A stretch of DNA of 64,000 nucleotides from Bog-473 sp963834405 (GCA_963834405.1 CAWIBX010000002.1:248001-312000); one strand, 5' to 3'; positions 17,842 to 27,590 are shown, numbered from the stretch's first letter. Notes: generated by a model not told the origin, from the letters alone. A program made the numbers and translations.

Positions 17842-18775
17842 CTCCCGACGCGAGCCCGACCAGGCCCACCCGGCCCGCACCGATCAGCGGACCGGCGTTG
17901 CCGAGACCACCGGGCACCACCCGGGCCCCCTTGGTGAACTCCAGTCCGCAGCGTGCCTCGAGCTCGCGCTGTGCCGCCGCGAAGAAGGGCTCGCCGAAGC
18001 CCAGCGCGACGGAGCCGCTCACGACAGCGAGCGGAAGGTCGAGCAGATTCACCACCGAGCCGACGGCCCGGCCCACGAGCATGCCGGCCCGCGCTACGAG
18101 TTGCGGCGGCGCGAGATGCGCCGGACCACCCGTGATCGCCGCCAGCGCCGTGCCCGATGCTTCCGCTTCAAGACAGCCCCGGCTGCCGCAGGGGCACGGC
18201 CGTCCCTCCGGCTCTACGACGATATGGCCGACGTGCCCGGCGTTCCCCAGCCGGCCGCTGAGCAACCTACCGTCCAGGACGATGCCCCCACCCACGCCGG
18301 TCGACACGACCATGGCGATGTAATTGCGCGCGCCCGCCGCCGCTCCGACCCACCCCTCCCCCAGTGCCAGCGCCTTGGCGTCGTTGTCGACGTACGTCGG
18401 CAAGCCGGTCGCGTCGGCCAAGCGGGAGCGCAGGGGAAAGGACCGCCACACTGCGATGTTGAGCGGCGAGACGTGTTCACCACCGGGGCTCATCGGCCCG
18501 CCGCACCCCGCGCCACAGACGACGAGCCGGTCACCCTTGGGCGCGACGGCGACGGTGTCCCGCACCAGCTCCTTCAGGTCATCCCACAGCAGCTCAGCCC
18601 CGTCCGGCCCCTGCCCTTCCTCGCCTGCCGCGCTCGTGCCGCCCGCCCCACCAGCAGCTTCGGGGCCACCCCGGGTCGGCCGTTGGGCCCGGGTCACGAG
18701 GGTTCCGTCAGCGGCGACCAGCCCAGCCGCGAGCTTGGTGCCACCGATGTCGACGGCCAGCGCCAGGTCTGCCAC
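17828..18775 (-). CDS. ROK family sugar kinase (glucokinase-like)
   Basis: A 315-residue kinase with the ATP-binding DIGGTK at residues 9-14, the substrate region VDNDAKALALGEGW, STGVGGGIV, and the ROK zinc motif GHIVVEPEGRPCPCGSRGCLE. This combination is diagnostic of ROK kinases, most often glucokinases in actinobacteria; N-acetylmannosamine or other sugars cannot be excluded. No helix-turn-helix is present, so it is not a ROK repressor. A Gly/Ala/Glu-rich insertion lies around residues 37-60. Confidence 0.9.
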   Translation of the reverse strand: MADLALAVDIGGTKLAAGLVAADGTLVTRAQRPTRGGPEAAGGAGGTSAAGEEGQGPDGAELLWDDLKELVRDTVAVAPKGDRLVVCGAGCGGPMSPGGEHVSPLNIAVWRSFPLRSRLADATGLPTYVDNDAKALALGEGWVGAAAGARNYIAMVVSTGVGGGIVLDGRLLSGRLGNAGHVGHIVVEPEGRPCPCGSRGCLEAEASGTALAAITGGPAHLAPPQLVARAGMLVGRAVGSVVNLLDLPLAVVSGSVALGFGEPFFAAAQRELEARCGLEFTKGARVVPGGLGNAGPLIGAGRVGLVGLASGDGRE

Positions 18776-18822
18776 GAGCGGTCGCGTGCGTCAGGGGGCT
18801 GGGTACAGCCCCGGAAGCCCGG

Positions 18823-19215
18823 TCAGTCCTCGCGGCGGTGAAAGCGGGAGCGGAACCAGTCGCGGGCCTCGCTCATCGCACCTTCGATGGTCGATCCCGA
18901 CTTGGGCTCCCCGTCCTTCGAACGCGTGAGATCGTGCCAACCGGCGCGGCCCATGCGGCGAAGGTTGCGCTCGAACCAGATGGCGGACGCGAACATGATC
19001 ACGACACCGACGAAGCCGGCCAACACCGACTTGCTGTAGAAGGCGACGAGGATCACGACACCGAGCACGAAGGTGACAGCGGCCCACTTGCAGTACCGGC
19101 CGGCGTGCCGGTAGACGGTCTCGGACCGCACGCGCTCCGCGAACTCGGGGTCCTGACGGACCAGTGACTCCTCCAGCTCGGCCAGAATTCGCTGTTCGTG
19201 GTCGGATAGCGGCAC
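18823..19215 (-). CDS. DUF3040 family membrane protein
   Basis: A 130-residue protein. N-terminal VPLSDHEQRILAELEESL is the hallmark of the actinobacterial DUF3040 family; two adjacent membrane segments follow (about residues 40-62 and 65-85), then a charged C-terminus. The GTG start is six bases after a GGCAGGAG site. Function unknown; family members often lie near envelope genes. Confidence 0.88.
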   Translation of the reverse strand: MPLSDHEQRILAELEESLVRQDPEFAERVRSETVYRHAGRYCKWAAVTFVLGVVILVAFYSKSVLAGFVGVVIMFASAIWFERNLRRMGRAGWHDLTRSKDGEPKSGSTIEGAMSEARDWFRSRFHRRED

Positions 19216-19632
19216 TAGCTCCTGCCCCTGGGGATACGCACACCCATCTGTGCACCATGTTTGCACGGGCGCGAGGCGCGAACAACGGCCCGGATCCCCT
19301 CCACGCCTCCCGTTGTGGCCCTGTTCACTGGCGATCAGCTTAGAACCAGTCTCCGCCGGTCGGCACGCGGAGCCGAGGGGTTGCCGCCCCCACTTCCTGC
19401 CTGGACACCGGCCGACCATCCAGCAGCCCCACGGCCCTTCCGGCACCGCCCCGACCAGGCCCCGGCCCGTCGGCACCGTCCAACCCGTCGACCGGCTGGC
19501 CTCTGCCCCACGCCATCGGTAACGCCCCATCGCCACCCCGCGCCGCCCGCCCGGCAGCGCCCCACGGGCACCGCCCCACCGGACCCCGGGTGCCCGCCGC
19601 CAGCACCTACGGCCCCGCCACCCTCACCGGCG
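19216..19632. other. 417-base intergenic stretch, no gene recognised
   Basis: Very GC-rich, with open frames on both strands that have Arg/Pro/Gly composition, no ribosome site and no family resemblance. A short less GC-rich patch near 19325-19350 may hold the promoter of the DUF3040 gene. No tRNA-like fold or clear inverted repeat was seen. Confidence 0.6.
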
Positions 19633-19902
19633 CTATTCCTTGTCCTTGGCCTTGGCCTTGATCCCCCGGCGCATGACCAGTGCGGCGATCACCGCCCCCA
19701 GCAGTCCTGAGATGAGGATGACGATGATCAGCGGGGCCTTGCGGTCGTAGACCCAGAACTCGATCGAGACGTCGTGGAGGTTCCCCAACGCGAACCAGAC
19801 CAGCAGCACCGCGGCGATGGCGACGCCCACGAGCCCGGCCTGCCGCCGACGGTCGGTCTCCCTCCCGCCGCTGTGCTCGACGTTGTCCGACCGTCTGGCC
19901 AC
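19633..19902 (-). CDS. LapA domain (DUF1049)-like small membrane protein
   Basis: 89 aa with two membrane helices (about 24-42 and 57-76) separated by NLHDVSIEFWVYDRKAPLIIVILISGLLGA, the pattern of LapA/DUF1049 proteins (LapA in E. coli pairs with LapB in envelope lipid control; the actinobacterial role is unknown). The tail is Lys-rich. It starts at GTG 19902; longer frames upstream are unconserved. Confidence 0.8.
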   Translation of the reverse strand: MARRSDNVEHSGGRETDRRRQAGLVGVAIAAVLLVWFALGNLHDVSIEFWVYDRKAPLIIVILISGLLGAVIAALVMRRGIKAKAKDKE

Positions 19903-20085
19903 GAGTCCATTCTGCCGCGACGGCCGCGCCGCGCGGCACACCCCCGGCACACCCCGGCCCGCCCCGCCCCGCACGACCCGGCCAACGACGCCGGACCCCA
20001 CCGGGAGGCACCTGCTGAGAGGCGCCCCCGAAGCGGCACCTGCTATGAGACAGCTGCTATAGGAGAGGTCCGAGAAGGAGAGGTG

Positions 20086-21648
20086 ATGGCCACGAACGAG
20101 GTACTCACGGGGGCTCGCACAATGTGGGAGCTGGTCGACCGCCGGGCCACTGCCTCCCCCGACCACGCCATGCTCATCGGCCCCGACGGCGAGACCGTCA
20201 CCTTCGGCCAGTTCCGCACCCGGGCCGAACGGGTGGCCGCCGGCTTCCACGACCTGGGCGTGACCGCCGGGTCGATCGTCTCCTGGCAGCTCCCGACCGG
20301 CATCGATACCGTCGTACTCTCCATCGCCCTGTCCCGCCTCGGCGCCGCCCAGAACCCGATCATCCATCTCTACCGCGAACGAGAGGTCGGCTTCGCGTTG
20401 CGCCAGACCGGCGCCTCGCTGTTCGTCATCCCCGGCACCTGGCGCGACGTCGACTTCCGGGACATCGCCGAGCGCGCGCTCGCCGACGCGCCCACGCGGC
20501 CGGCGATCCTTTCCATCGAGGGCGGTCTTCCGGATGGAGACCCCGCCGTACTGCCCTCACCGCCGCGGGGGACGTCACCCGAGGACGCCCCGATCCGTTG
20601 GATCTACTACACCTCTGGCTCCACCGCGGATCCAAAGGGCGTGCAGCACACGGACCAGACCCTGATCGCCGGCGGCTGGGGTCTCGCCCGCGCCCTCGAT
20701 ATGAACCCCGACGACGTCGGGTCCATCGCCTTCCCCTTCGCCCACATCGCGGGGCCCGACTACCTCGTCACCATGCTCACGTTCGGGTTCCCGGCCATCC
20801 TCGTCGAAGCCTTCTCCGCGCCCGACGTGCTCCCGATCTTCCGCAAGCACGGGGCGACCATGGTGGGCGGCAGCACCGCCTTCTACGTCGCCTATCTCGC
20901 CGAGCAGCGCAAGACGCCGGACGATCCGATCCTCCCCGCGCTCCGGCTGATGTCGGGTGGCGGAGCGGCCAAGCCCCCGGAGGTGCACTACGAGGTGCGC
21001 GAGGAAATCGGGGGGCGTGGTGTCGTCCACGGCTACGGCATGACCGAGGTGCCGATGATCTCCAACGGTTCGCCCCATGACACCGACGAGCAGCTGGCCA
21101 ACACCGACGGCAAGCCCGTTGAGGGTGCCGACGTCCGCATCGTCACCCTGGATGGCCGCCGCGCCGGACCCGACGAGGAGGGCGAGGTCCGGGTGAAGGG
21201 GCCGATGGTGTTTCACGGCTACACCGACCCCGAGCTCACCAAGGAAGCCTTCGACGAAGACGGCTACTTCCGTACCGGCGACCTGGGCCGGCTGCGGGAC
21301 GATGGGCACCTGACGCTGACCGGACGCCTGAAGGACGTGATCGTGCGCAAGGGCGAGAACATCAGCGCCAAGGAAATCGAGGACCTCCTTTATACGCACC
21401 CCAAGGTGGTCGAGGTCGCGGTCATCGGCCTCCCCGATCGCGAGCGGGGGGAACGGGTCTGCGCCGTGGTGCAGCTCGCCGACGGAGCGGACTCCCTCGA
21501 GCTCGCCGACGTGGCCGCGTTCTGCCGCGAGGCGGGGCTCATGACGCAGAAGATCCCCGAGCAGCTCGAGATCCGCTCCGCCTGGCCTCGCGCCGGCACC
21601 GGCAAGATCGTCAAGAAGTCGTTGCGCGACGAGTACTCCGCCGCATGA
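20086..21648 (+). CDS. AMP-forming acyl-CoA synthetase
   Basis: Adenylate-forming enzyme (520 aa) activating a carboxylic acid to its CoA thioester. The ATP loop YYTSGSTADPKG, the YGMTEVP adenylate motif, the hinge YFRTGDLGRL and the C-terminal catalytic lysine block GKIVKKSLR are all present. The FadD-like layout is compatible with a medium/long-chain fatty, aromatic or terpenoid acid; the substrate is not determinable. GAAGGAGAGG precedes the ATG. The stop overlaps the next gene (ATGA), so the two are co-transcribed. Confidence 0.92.
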   Translation: MATNEVLTGARTMWELVDRRATASPDHAMLIGPDGETVTFGQFRTRAERVAAGFHDLGVTAGSIVSWQLPTGIDTVVLSIALSRLGAAQNPIIHLYREREVGFALRQTGASLFVIPGTWRDVDFRDIAERALADAPTRPAILSIEGGLPDGDPAVLPSPPRGTSPEDAPIRWIYYTSGSTADPKGVQHTDQTLIAGGWGLARALDMNPDDVGSIAFPFAHIAGPDYLVTMLTFGFPAILVEAFSAPDVLPIFRKHGATMVGGSTAFYVAYLAEQRKTPDDPILPALRLMSGGGAAKPPEVHYEVREEIGGRGVVHGYGMTEVPMISNGSPHDTDEQLANTDGKPVEGADVRIVTLDGRRAGPDEEGEVRVKGPMVFHGYTDPELTKEAFDEDGYFRTGDLGRLRDDGHLTLTGRLKDVIVRKGENISAKEIEDLLYTHPKVVEVAVIGLPDRERGERVCAVVQLADGADSLELADVAAFCREAGLMTQKIPEQLEIRSAWPRAGTGKIVKKSLRDEYSAA

Positions 21649-22265
21649 GCCGGCCCGGACCCGACGGCAGTGACAAGGGTGGCGACGGCAAGGGGGACGG
21701 TGGTCGCCGCATCCCCACGACGCGCACCGCCGTGGTGCCGCCCGGGCCGCTGGCGGGGCGCCCGTACCGCATCGTGTTCGTCTGCACCGGGAACATCTGC
21801 CGCTCCCCGATGGCCGAGGTCATCACGCGAAGCCTGGCGTCGGGGATCGAGCAGGACGACCGGTCCACCATGGCGGACCACCTGGACGTGCGTAGCGCCG
21901 GCACCGGCCCGTGGCACGAGGGAGAGCCCATGCACCCGCTGGCGGCCGAATCCCTGGCCCGGGGGGGCTACCCGCGGCATCGCCACGTCGCCCGTCAGTT
22001 CACGACCTCCGAGATCGGCCGGATCGACCTGATCGTGGCGCTCGACCGCCGGCACCGTCAGACCCTACGCGGGCTCGGGGCGGATCCGGACCGTCTCGCC
22101 CTGCTGCGGAACTTCGATGCGGCGGCCGGCGCGGCGGCCGACGTGCCGGACCCCTACTACGGAGACGAGTTGGTCTTCGACGAGTGCCGCGACATGATCG
22201 CCGCCGCGTGCAACGGCCTCGTGGTCTCGCTCACCGACCACTGGGACACGCTCTGGGCCGCCTGA
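21645..22265 (+). CDS. Low-molecular-weight protein tyrosine phosphatase family protein
   Basis: 206 aa. After a Gly/Asp-rich leader, IVFVCTGNICRSPMAE supplies the C(X)5R phosphate loop at about residues 47-54, and DPYYGDE supplies the general-acid aspartate. These residues predict phosphotyrosine (or arsenate/low-molecular-weight phosphate) hydrolysis. The leader of about 40 residues before the catalytic loop is longer than in typical family members. Confidence 0.88.
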   Translation: MSRPGPDGSDKGGDGKGDGGRRIPTTRTAVVPPGPLAGRPYRIVFVCTGNICRSPMAEVITRSLASGIEQDDRSTMADHLDVRSAGTGPWHEGEPMHPLAAESLARGGYPRHRHVARQFTTSEIGRIDLIVALDRRHRQTLRGLGADPDRLALLRNFDAAAGAAADVPDPYYGDELVFDECRDMIAAACNGLVVSLTDHWDTLWAA

Positions 22266-22337
22266 GCCACGTCGTTGACCTGCGCTCTTGCGTCTCGCGC
22301 CCCGGGATTGCGCCACCCCGTGTGACATAGTGCCGAC

Positions 22338-23726
22338 GTGGTCTCCCGCAGGGTCCGCCGACGACGGCGCCAATTCGCGGTGGGCGGCGTGCTCGTCCTG
22401 TTCCTGCTGATCTATTTAGCTTTTATCTCGGGCGGCGGCTCGGGCAAGACACCGCCCCCGACGACCACCCCGGCCCACCATGCGGCCGAGCAGTCCTACC
22501 CGAAGAACTCCCCGCTCAACCCCGAGTGGAAGGGTGACGGCAAGCCGGTGGTGCTCGCGTTCGGTGGTGACGTGCACTTCGAAGGCGACGTGGGCAGCAG
22601 CCTGGCCCGGGACCCATCGACCGCGCTGGGCAATGCCATCCCCCAACTGTTCTCGGGCGCACAGCTGAAAATGGTGAACCTCGAGACGGTGCTGACTGAC
22701 AACAACATCTGCCCCGAGCCCCAGAACAAGCAGTACATCTTCGACGCGCCGCCCTCCGCACTCACCGCGCTCAAGAGCGCCGGCATCAACGTTGCCACCG
22801 AGGCCAACGACCACGGTTTCGACTGTGGGCAGCAGGGCCTCTCGCAGAACCTTGCGATCGCCTCACAAGCCGGCTTTCCCATCATCGGCATCGGAAGTAA
22901 CGCAGCGCAGGCCTTCACGCCCTACCGCATCACGATCGAGGGGCAGCGGATCGCCGTCATCGCGGCGACGCAGGTGATCGCCGACAACCTGGTCGGAACG
23001 TGGACGGCCACATCGACCCAGCCCGGCGTCGCCTCGGCCATCGACCCGACGGAGCTCGTGCGCGAGGTCCAGCAGGTCCGTCGGACGGCCGACACGGTCG
23101 TCGTGTACGTCCATTGGGGAACCGAGACCCAGGCGTGCCCCAACCCCCAGCAGGAACCGCTGGCAGAACAGCTCGTCAAGGCCGGCGCCGACATCGTGAT
23201 CGGGAGCAACGCGCACGTCTTGTTGGGCGGCGGCTACTCCGGAAGCGCCTACGTCGACTACGGGTTGGGCAACTTCGCCTTCTACGACTACAGCCCGCCG
23301 GAGACATCGAGCGGGGCCCTGCTCCTCACCGCCACCGGACGCCACGTCACCGACCCCACCTTCCGCCCCGCCACCATCGTGGCCGGGGTCCCCCAATCGC
23401 TGACGGGAACGCCGGCCGACCAGGCGGTGCAGAGCTGGAACGCCGCCCGGAGCTGCACCAACCTGGCTCCGACCCCCTCCCAGAGCACGGCCTCCATGGC
23501 GGACGAGACCGTTCCGTTCGTCGCCCCACCGACGACCACGACGACCGCGCCGAACACCGGCAGTACGAACACCGGCAGCACGGGCAGCGGCTCCGCCACC
23601 ACAACGTCGACCTCCTCATCGACGGGTTCGACGGGAAACGGGAGCACAACCACCACCGCCGCGAGATCGACGACGACCACCGCGCCTCGGTCGACGACGA
23701 CACAAGCGACCGACAACGCGGGCTAG
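22338..23726 (+). CDS. CapA family (PGA capsule-type) exported metallophosphatase-like protein
   Basis: 462 aa: Arg-rich start, signal anchor (about residues 14-32), then the CapA domain with FGGDVHFEGDV (metal Asp and His), NLETVLTDN, EANDHGFDCGQQG, VYVHWGTE and IGSNAHVLLGGG, the calcineurin-like elements of CapA/PgsA proteins. These take part in polyglutamate export in Bacillus; most actinobacterial members have no defined role. The last 75 residues are Thr/Ser-rich without an LPXTG sorting signal. A CATAGT hexamer ends six bases before the GTG, so the transcript may be leaderless. Confidence 0.85.
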   Translation: MVSRRVRRRRRQFAVGGVLVLFLLIYLAFISGGGSGKTPPPTTTPAHHAAEQSYPKNSPLNPEWKGDGKPVVLAFGGDVHFEGDVGSSLARDPSTALGNAIPQLFSGAQLKMVNLETVLTDNNICPEPQNKQYIFDAPPSALTALKSAGINVATEANDHGFDCGQQGLSQNLAIASQAGFPIIGIGSNAAQAFTPYRITIEGQRIAVIAATQVIADNLVGTWTATSTQPGVASAIDPTELVREVQQVRRTADTVVVYVHWGTETQACPNPQQEPLAEQLVKAGADIVIGSNAHVLLGGGYSGSAYVDYGLGNFAFYDYSPPETSSGALLLTATGRHVTDPTFRPATIVAGVPQSLTGTPADQAVQSWNAARSCTNLAPTPSQSTASMADETVPFVAPPTTTTTAPNTGSTNTGSTGSGSATTTSTSSSTGSTGNGSTTTTAARSTTTTAPRSTTTQATDNAG

Positions 23727-23788
23727 CGATACCAAGCCGGCGGCGCGAGGAGCTTCACGCCCTCGCCGCAACGCCTGACCAGCCGGGT

Positions 23789-25210
23789 CTACGTGAGCTC
23801 GATTCTGGACCAGGTGTGCGGCCGCTCCCGGAAAGCGTCCTCGCCGGGAATGCGTCGATAGCGGAACCGGATCTCCTCCAGATCGTTCGGCTCGGAGACG
23901 GTCTCCTCGGCCAGCCGCAGGACCATGTCGGCCTGCCTCCTGAGAATGCTCCGCTGCGACTCGGTGGTGGTGTCGAGCATGATCGAGCCGAGCGAGTCGA
24001 TGAGGCGGATCAAGACCGCCGGGTTACCCCGAGCCGATTGACGGATCTTGTCGAAGGCGCGGTTGACCATCCGTGCGTAGGAGGGGTCGAACTCAATCAG
24101 TCGCACCCTCCCGGTGTGGTCTCGGTAGACCCCCTCGTCGAGGACCCGGCCCGACACTCGGCTCAATCCCGCGGCCAACCAGTCGATGCAGGTGAGAGCC
24201 GTGAACGTGTCGTTCACGGCGGCTGAGAGTGCCCGGATGGCGATCTCGACCAGCTGGTCGATTGCGAAGACCGGATCTTGGACGAGGGTGCGGTGCGGAC
24301 CGGTCACGTGGGCCTTTGACAAGGCCCGCGCCACCTCGGGTGCGGCTCCGCGCGGAAACACCATGGCGAGCGGTCGCCCCTCCGCCAGGAAATGACCCGG
24401 GCGGTGCTCCAGCCGGATCACCGCGTCCGTGCGTGTGGCGATAGAGATGAGCTGCGAGTAACCGACGTACTGGATGTAGCCGCTCACCAGCGACGGGATT
24501 TGTGCCCCGCGCTCCTCTATCAGCTGAAGGAGTTCGGGAACCGTTTTCCCCTCGTGTTCGTGCGCCGGGTCTAGCGGCTCGCTCGCCCTCTGGGGGAACT
24601 CGGCGTCAATCGACTCCGTCATGTCTTTGGCGATCCCTGCGATCACCTCAGGCAGCTGAATCGACTTGGCGATGTGGTGGATGAAGTAGATGAGAATGCC
24701 GAGATCGACCAACAGAAGCGCCTCCGCTACTGACGTCGACAGATAAGGCACGAACGTGGGGCTCAAGCTGCTGATGCAGCCGAGCACCAGCACCGCGTAG
24801 ACAAACGTTCCGACGAAGACGCCCAGGGTGACTTGGTTGCCCACGTCCCGCACAAAGTTGCGCATCATCCGCGGCCCGAACTGCTGCGAAGCCAGGGTGA
24901 GGGCGAGGATCGTGATGGAGAACACCACGCCGACGACCGTGATGACCGCGGCGGCTATGGCGATGAGCACCTGACGCTCGGCGTCGGCGTTGCCCGTCCG
25001 GATCCAGGTCGGCAACCAATTGGGATGGTGGTACGCGTAGACGTCGATCTCGAACGTCACCAGGAACAGCAGAGCTGCGACGACCACGAGGATGCTCGGG
25101 ATCACCCACAAGGTGGTCCGCAGTTCTTCCAGCCGCCAGCTCGGGAGCTTCCGCCGGTCCTTGTCGACTCGGGCCGGTTGCGTCACGACGATCTCGTCGG
25201 GTTCGCTCAC
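23789..25210 (-). CDS. DUF2254 family membrane protein
   Basis: 473 aa with four membrane segments in the first half (beginning LWVIPSILVVVAALLFLV, AAAVITVVGVVFSITILAL, LGVFVGTFVYAVLVLG and LLLVDLGILIYFIHHIA) and a large soluble C-terminal half. ASQQFGPRMMRNFVRD and ALSAAVNDTFTALTCIDWL are DUF2254 features. The function is unknown. A GTG with an upstream AGGTGAT site is used; a TTG at 25264 would add 18 residues. Confidence 0.85.
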   Translation of the reverse strand: MSEPDEIVVTQPARVDKDRRKLPSWRLEELRTTLWVIPSILVVVAALLFLVTFEIDVYAYHHPNWLPTWIRTGNADAERQVLIAIAAAVITVVGVVFSITILALTLASQQFGPRMMRNFVRDVGNQVTLGVFVGTFVYAVLVLGCISSLSPTFVPYLSTSVAEALLLVDLGILIYFIHHIAKSIQLPEVIAGIAKDMTESIDAEFPQRASEPLDPAHEHEGKTVPELLQLIEERGAQIPSLVSGYIQYVGYSQLISIATRTDAVIRLEHRPGHFLAEGRPLAMVFPRGAAPEVARALSKAHVTGPHRTLVQDPVFAIDQLVEIAIRALSAAVNDTFTALTCIDWLAAGLSRVSGRVLDEGVYRDHTGRVRLIEFDPSYARMVNRAFDKIRQSARGNPAVLIRLIDSLGSIMLDTTTESQRSILRRQADMVLRLAEETVSEPNDLEEIRFRYRRIPGEDAFRERPHTWSRIELT

Positions 25211-25404
25211 AACACCATCACCTGGGCGTTGACCAGCCACAGGATCGACGAAGCGCCGAGACAAGCGGTGGCGAGGGCTTCAGTAGTCACGTGCATGTCA
25301 CTCGTCGCCGACCAGACTTCCCGGCACACCGTTCGCTGCAGCACCATAGCCGCCACCGGGGCGATTCCCGGGACCCGGCTCGAAGCCCCCGACCCGATTC
25401 CGCG

Positions 25405-27525
25405 CTACGCGCCGCCGCCGCCTCCCCCGCCACCGCCGCCTCCTCCTCCGCCGCCGCCACCACCACCGCTCCCCACGCCCGCCGGCGTCCGCGGCATCGC
25501 GTCCGCCAGGAGGCGCTCGTCGTCGGCCAGCAGCGCCTGCGCGAGATGCTTCACCATCTCCACCACCTCCGGGTGCTCCTCGGGGCTCCAGCCCTCGAGC
25601 AACTCGGTCAGGCTGGCGCGCCGCGCCTCGGTCAACCGGTCCAGCGCCGAGACGCCGCTCGCGGTCAGGCTCAGGTCGCAGTCCTCCCCGCGCTGGTGCT
25701 CCACGACCATGCCGGCCGACACCAACCCGTCCAAGCCGGGCTGGAGCACCGAGGGGTCCACGTCCAGCCGTTCGGCGAGATCACCCACCGTGCAGGCGGG
25801 CGCGTCGGCCAGGCGGTAGAGCAACCACACCGATCGCGGTGGCAGGTCCAGCCCGGCCCGCTGGGCCAGCGTGGTGTAGAGCTCGGCCCGGTTCTCCCGC
25901 GACGACACCCGCTCCAGAGCGAGCTGGATCTCCTGCAGCGACGACCGCGTCTGGGGCGCGCCGTGCACCTCGCCGACGTCGACCGTCTCCACCGTCTTGC
26001 GCAGGGCCACCTCTGGCAGCAGGAAGCTGAGCAGGAACGCGACGAAGGAGATCGGGACCGCGTACAGGAAGACCGTCTGTATGGCGTGCGTCACCGCATC
26101 GATGTACTTCGTGAAGAACACGAGGCCAGCGGCGGTCGACTTCAGCCTGTCCAACAGGGCCGGGTTGAGCGTCTGCGGATTGAACGTCCGGAGGATGTCG
26201 GACGGGACGTGAGCCAGGGCGGGAGCAAAGGTGCGCGTGAAGACAATGGCGTAGATCGCACCGAACACCGCCGTGCCGAAGGAGCCGCCGATCATGCGGA
26301 AGAAGGTCGCGCTGCTCGTTGCGACCCCAAGGTCCTCGTACTTGACGGCGTTCTGCACCGCCACGACGAGCACTTGCATGGTGAGGCCCATGCCCACGCC
26401 GAAGATGAACATGTAGAAGGCGAGCACCCACGAGTTCAAGGAAGCGCTGAGGAGCGTCAGCAGGTAGGCCCCCAGCGTCATGAGGGCGGTCCCCAGGATC
26501 GGGAAGATCTTGTAGCGGCCCCAGCGGGTGACGAGCCGCCCCGAGATGATCGACGCGCTGAGCATGCCGACCATGAGGGGGAGGATCCGCAGGCCCGACA
26601 CCGTCGGGCTGACGCCCTTGACGTTCTGCATGAACAAGGGGAGGAAGGTGAGGGCGCCGAACATGGCGAAGCCCATGACGAAGCCGATCGCGCTGGCGGC
26701 CGTGAACACGCGGACGCGGAAGAGCTTGAGCGGTATCACGGGCTCCCTCGCGTAGTGCTCGACCACGACGAACGCGACCGCGAGGACCACGCCGAGGGCC
26801 GCCGTGAGGTAGCTGGGAGCCGACCGCCACGGCCACGAGATCCCGCCGAGGCTGAGGAAGATGATCAGCGACGTGGCCGACCCCGCCAACAGCGCCGTCC
26901 CGAAGTAGTCGATCGTGTGGTGGACCCGGCGCAAGTGCCCCGGCAGCACCGTGCCGGTCACGAAGAGGGCGACGACCCCCAACGGCAGGTTGATGTAGAA
27001 GACCCAGCGCCACGAGAGGTAGTCCACGCACAGCCCTCCGATGAGCGGGCCGATCACGGTGGCCATCGCGAACATCGCACCGAACAGGCCCATGTAGCGG
27101 CCCCGGTCGCGCGGGGACACGACGTCACCGATGATGGTCTGCGCGCCCACCATCAGGCCGCCGCCGCCGAGGCCCTGCAGCGCCCGGAACGCGATCAGCT
27201 CCGTCATGGTCTGGCTCAGTCCGCACAGCGCCGAGCCCACGAGGAAGATCACGATGGCGGCCTGGAAGAAGAGCTTGCGCCCGTACTGGTCGCCGAGCTT
27301 CCCCCACAGCGGCGTCGACACCGTCGAGGCCAGCAGGTAGGCGGTGACCACCCACGCCAGGTGCGAACCACCGTGCAGGTCCCCCACGATCGTCGGTAGC
27401 GCCGTCGACACGATCGTCTGGTCGAGCGCGGCCAGGAGCATCCCCAGCAACAACGCGCCCAGAATGAGCCACAACCGCCGCCCCGTCACCCTGTCCACCG
27501 CGACGGGAGGCGCTGCGACGCTCAC
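25405..27525 (-). CDS. DHA2 family multidrug MFS transporter with C-terminal MarR-like domain
   Basis: 706 aa. The first ~520 residues form a 14-helix DHA2/EmrB-type exporter (LDQTIVSTALPTIVGDL, motif A GKLGDQYGRK, antiporter motif C near GPLIGGL). Residues ~560-680 resemble a MarR winged helix (RSVWLLYRLADAP..TVGDLAERLDVDPSVLQPGLDGLVSAGMV). The protein ends in 19 consecutive glycines plus alanine. GGGGAGGAGG directly precedes the chosen GTG. A cytoplasmic sensor domain fused to a drug pump may let substrate or DNA binding control transport; this is inference. Confidence 0.88.
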   Translation of the reverse strand: MSVAAPPVAVDRVTGRRLWLILGALLLGMLLAALDQTIVSTALPTIVGDLHGGSHLAWVVTAYLLASTVSTPLWGKLGDQYGRKLFFQAAIVIFLVGSALCGLSQTMTELIAFRALQGLGGGGLMVGAQTIIGDVVSPRDRGRYMGLFGAMFAMATVIGPLIGGLCVDYLSWRWVFYINLPLGVVALFVTGTVLPGHLRRVHHTIDYFGTALLAGSATSLIIFLSLGGISWPWRSAPSYLTAALGVVLAVAFVVVEHYAREPVIPLKLFRVRVFTAASAIGFVMGFAMFGALTFLPLFMQNVKGVSPTVSGLRILPLMVGMLSASIISGRLVTRWGRYKIFPILGTALMTLGAYLLTLLSASLNSWVLAFYMFIFGVGMGLTMQVLVVAVQNAVKYEDLGVATSSATFFRMIGGSFGTAVFGAIYAIVFTRTFAPALAHVPSDILRTFNPQTLNPALLDRLKSTAAGLVFFTKYIDAVTHAIQTVFLYAVPISFVAFLLSFLLPEVALRKTVETVDVGEVHGAPQTRSSLQEIQLALERVSSRENRAELYTTLAQRAGLDLPPRSVWLLYRLADAPACTVGDLAERLDVDPSVLQPGLDGLVSAGMVVEHQRGEDCDLSLTASGVSALDRLTEARRASLTELLEGWSPEEHPEVVEMVKHLAQALLADDERLLADAMPRTPAGVGSGGGGGGGGGGGGGGGGGGGA
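25411..25467 (-). repeat. Polyglycine-coding simple repeat
   Basis: Nineteen successive GGN codons (mainly GGC, with GGA, GGT and GGG mixed in) at the 3' end of the MFS transporter gene, just before GCG and the TAG stop. The mixed codons argue against a pure replication-slippage triplet run. Such stretches are prone to indels and to assembly error. Confidence 0.9.
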
Positions 27526-27578
27526 AGCCTCCTCCCCTCTGCCGGCCACGGTCGGCTCACAGATACGAAACGTCGTCC

Positions 27579-27590
27579 TTGATTATGCAA
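27579..27590. promoter_or_regulatory. Weak dyad TTGATTATGCAA between the MFS and nitronate monooxygenase genes
   Basis: An AT-rich 12-mer with TTG/CAA arms (8 of 12 positions symmetric) in an otherwise GC-rich divergent gap, 54 bases upstream of the MFS start. MarR-type operators often carry TTG...CAA arms, and the MFS protein ends in a MarR-like domain. Suggestive only. Confidence 0.3.

Noticed and set aside
19250..19522. Open frame in the 417-base intergenic stretch
   Set aside because: Arg/Pro/Ala composition, no ribosome site and overlaps unconserved extensions of neighbours.
22326..22331. CATAGT as a -10 for a leaderless capA-like transcript
   Set aside because: Spacing fits, but no -35-like element is present and the hexamer alone is weak evidence; not listed as a feature.
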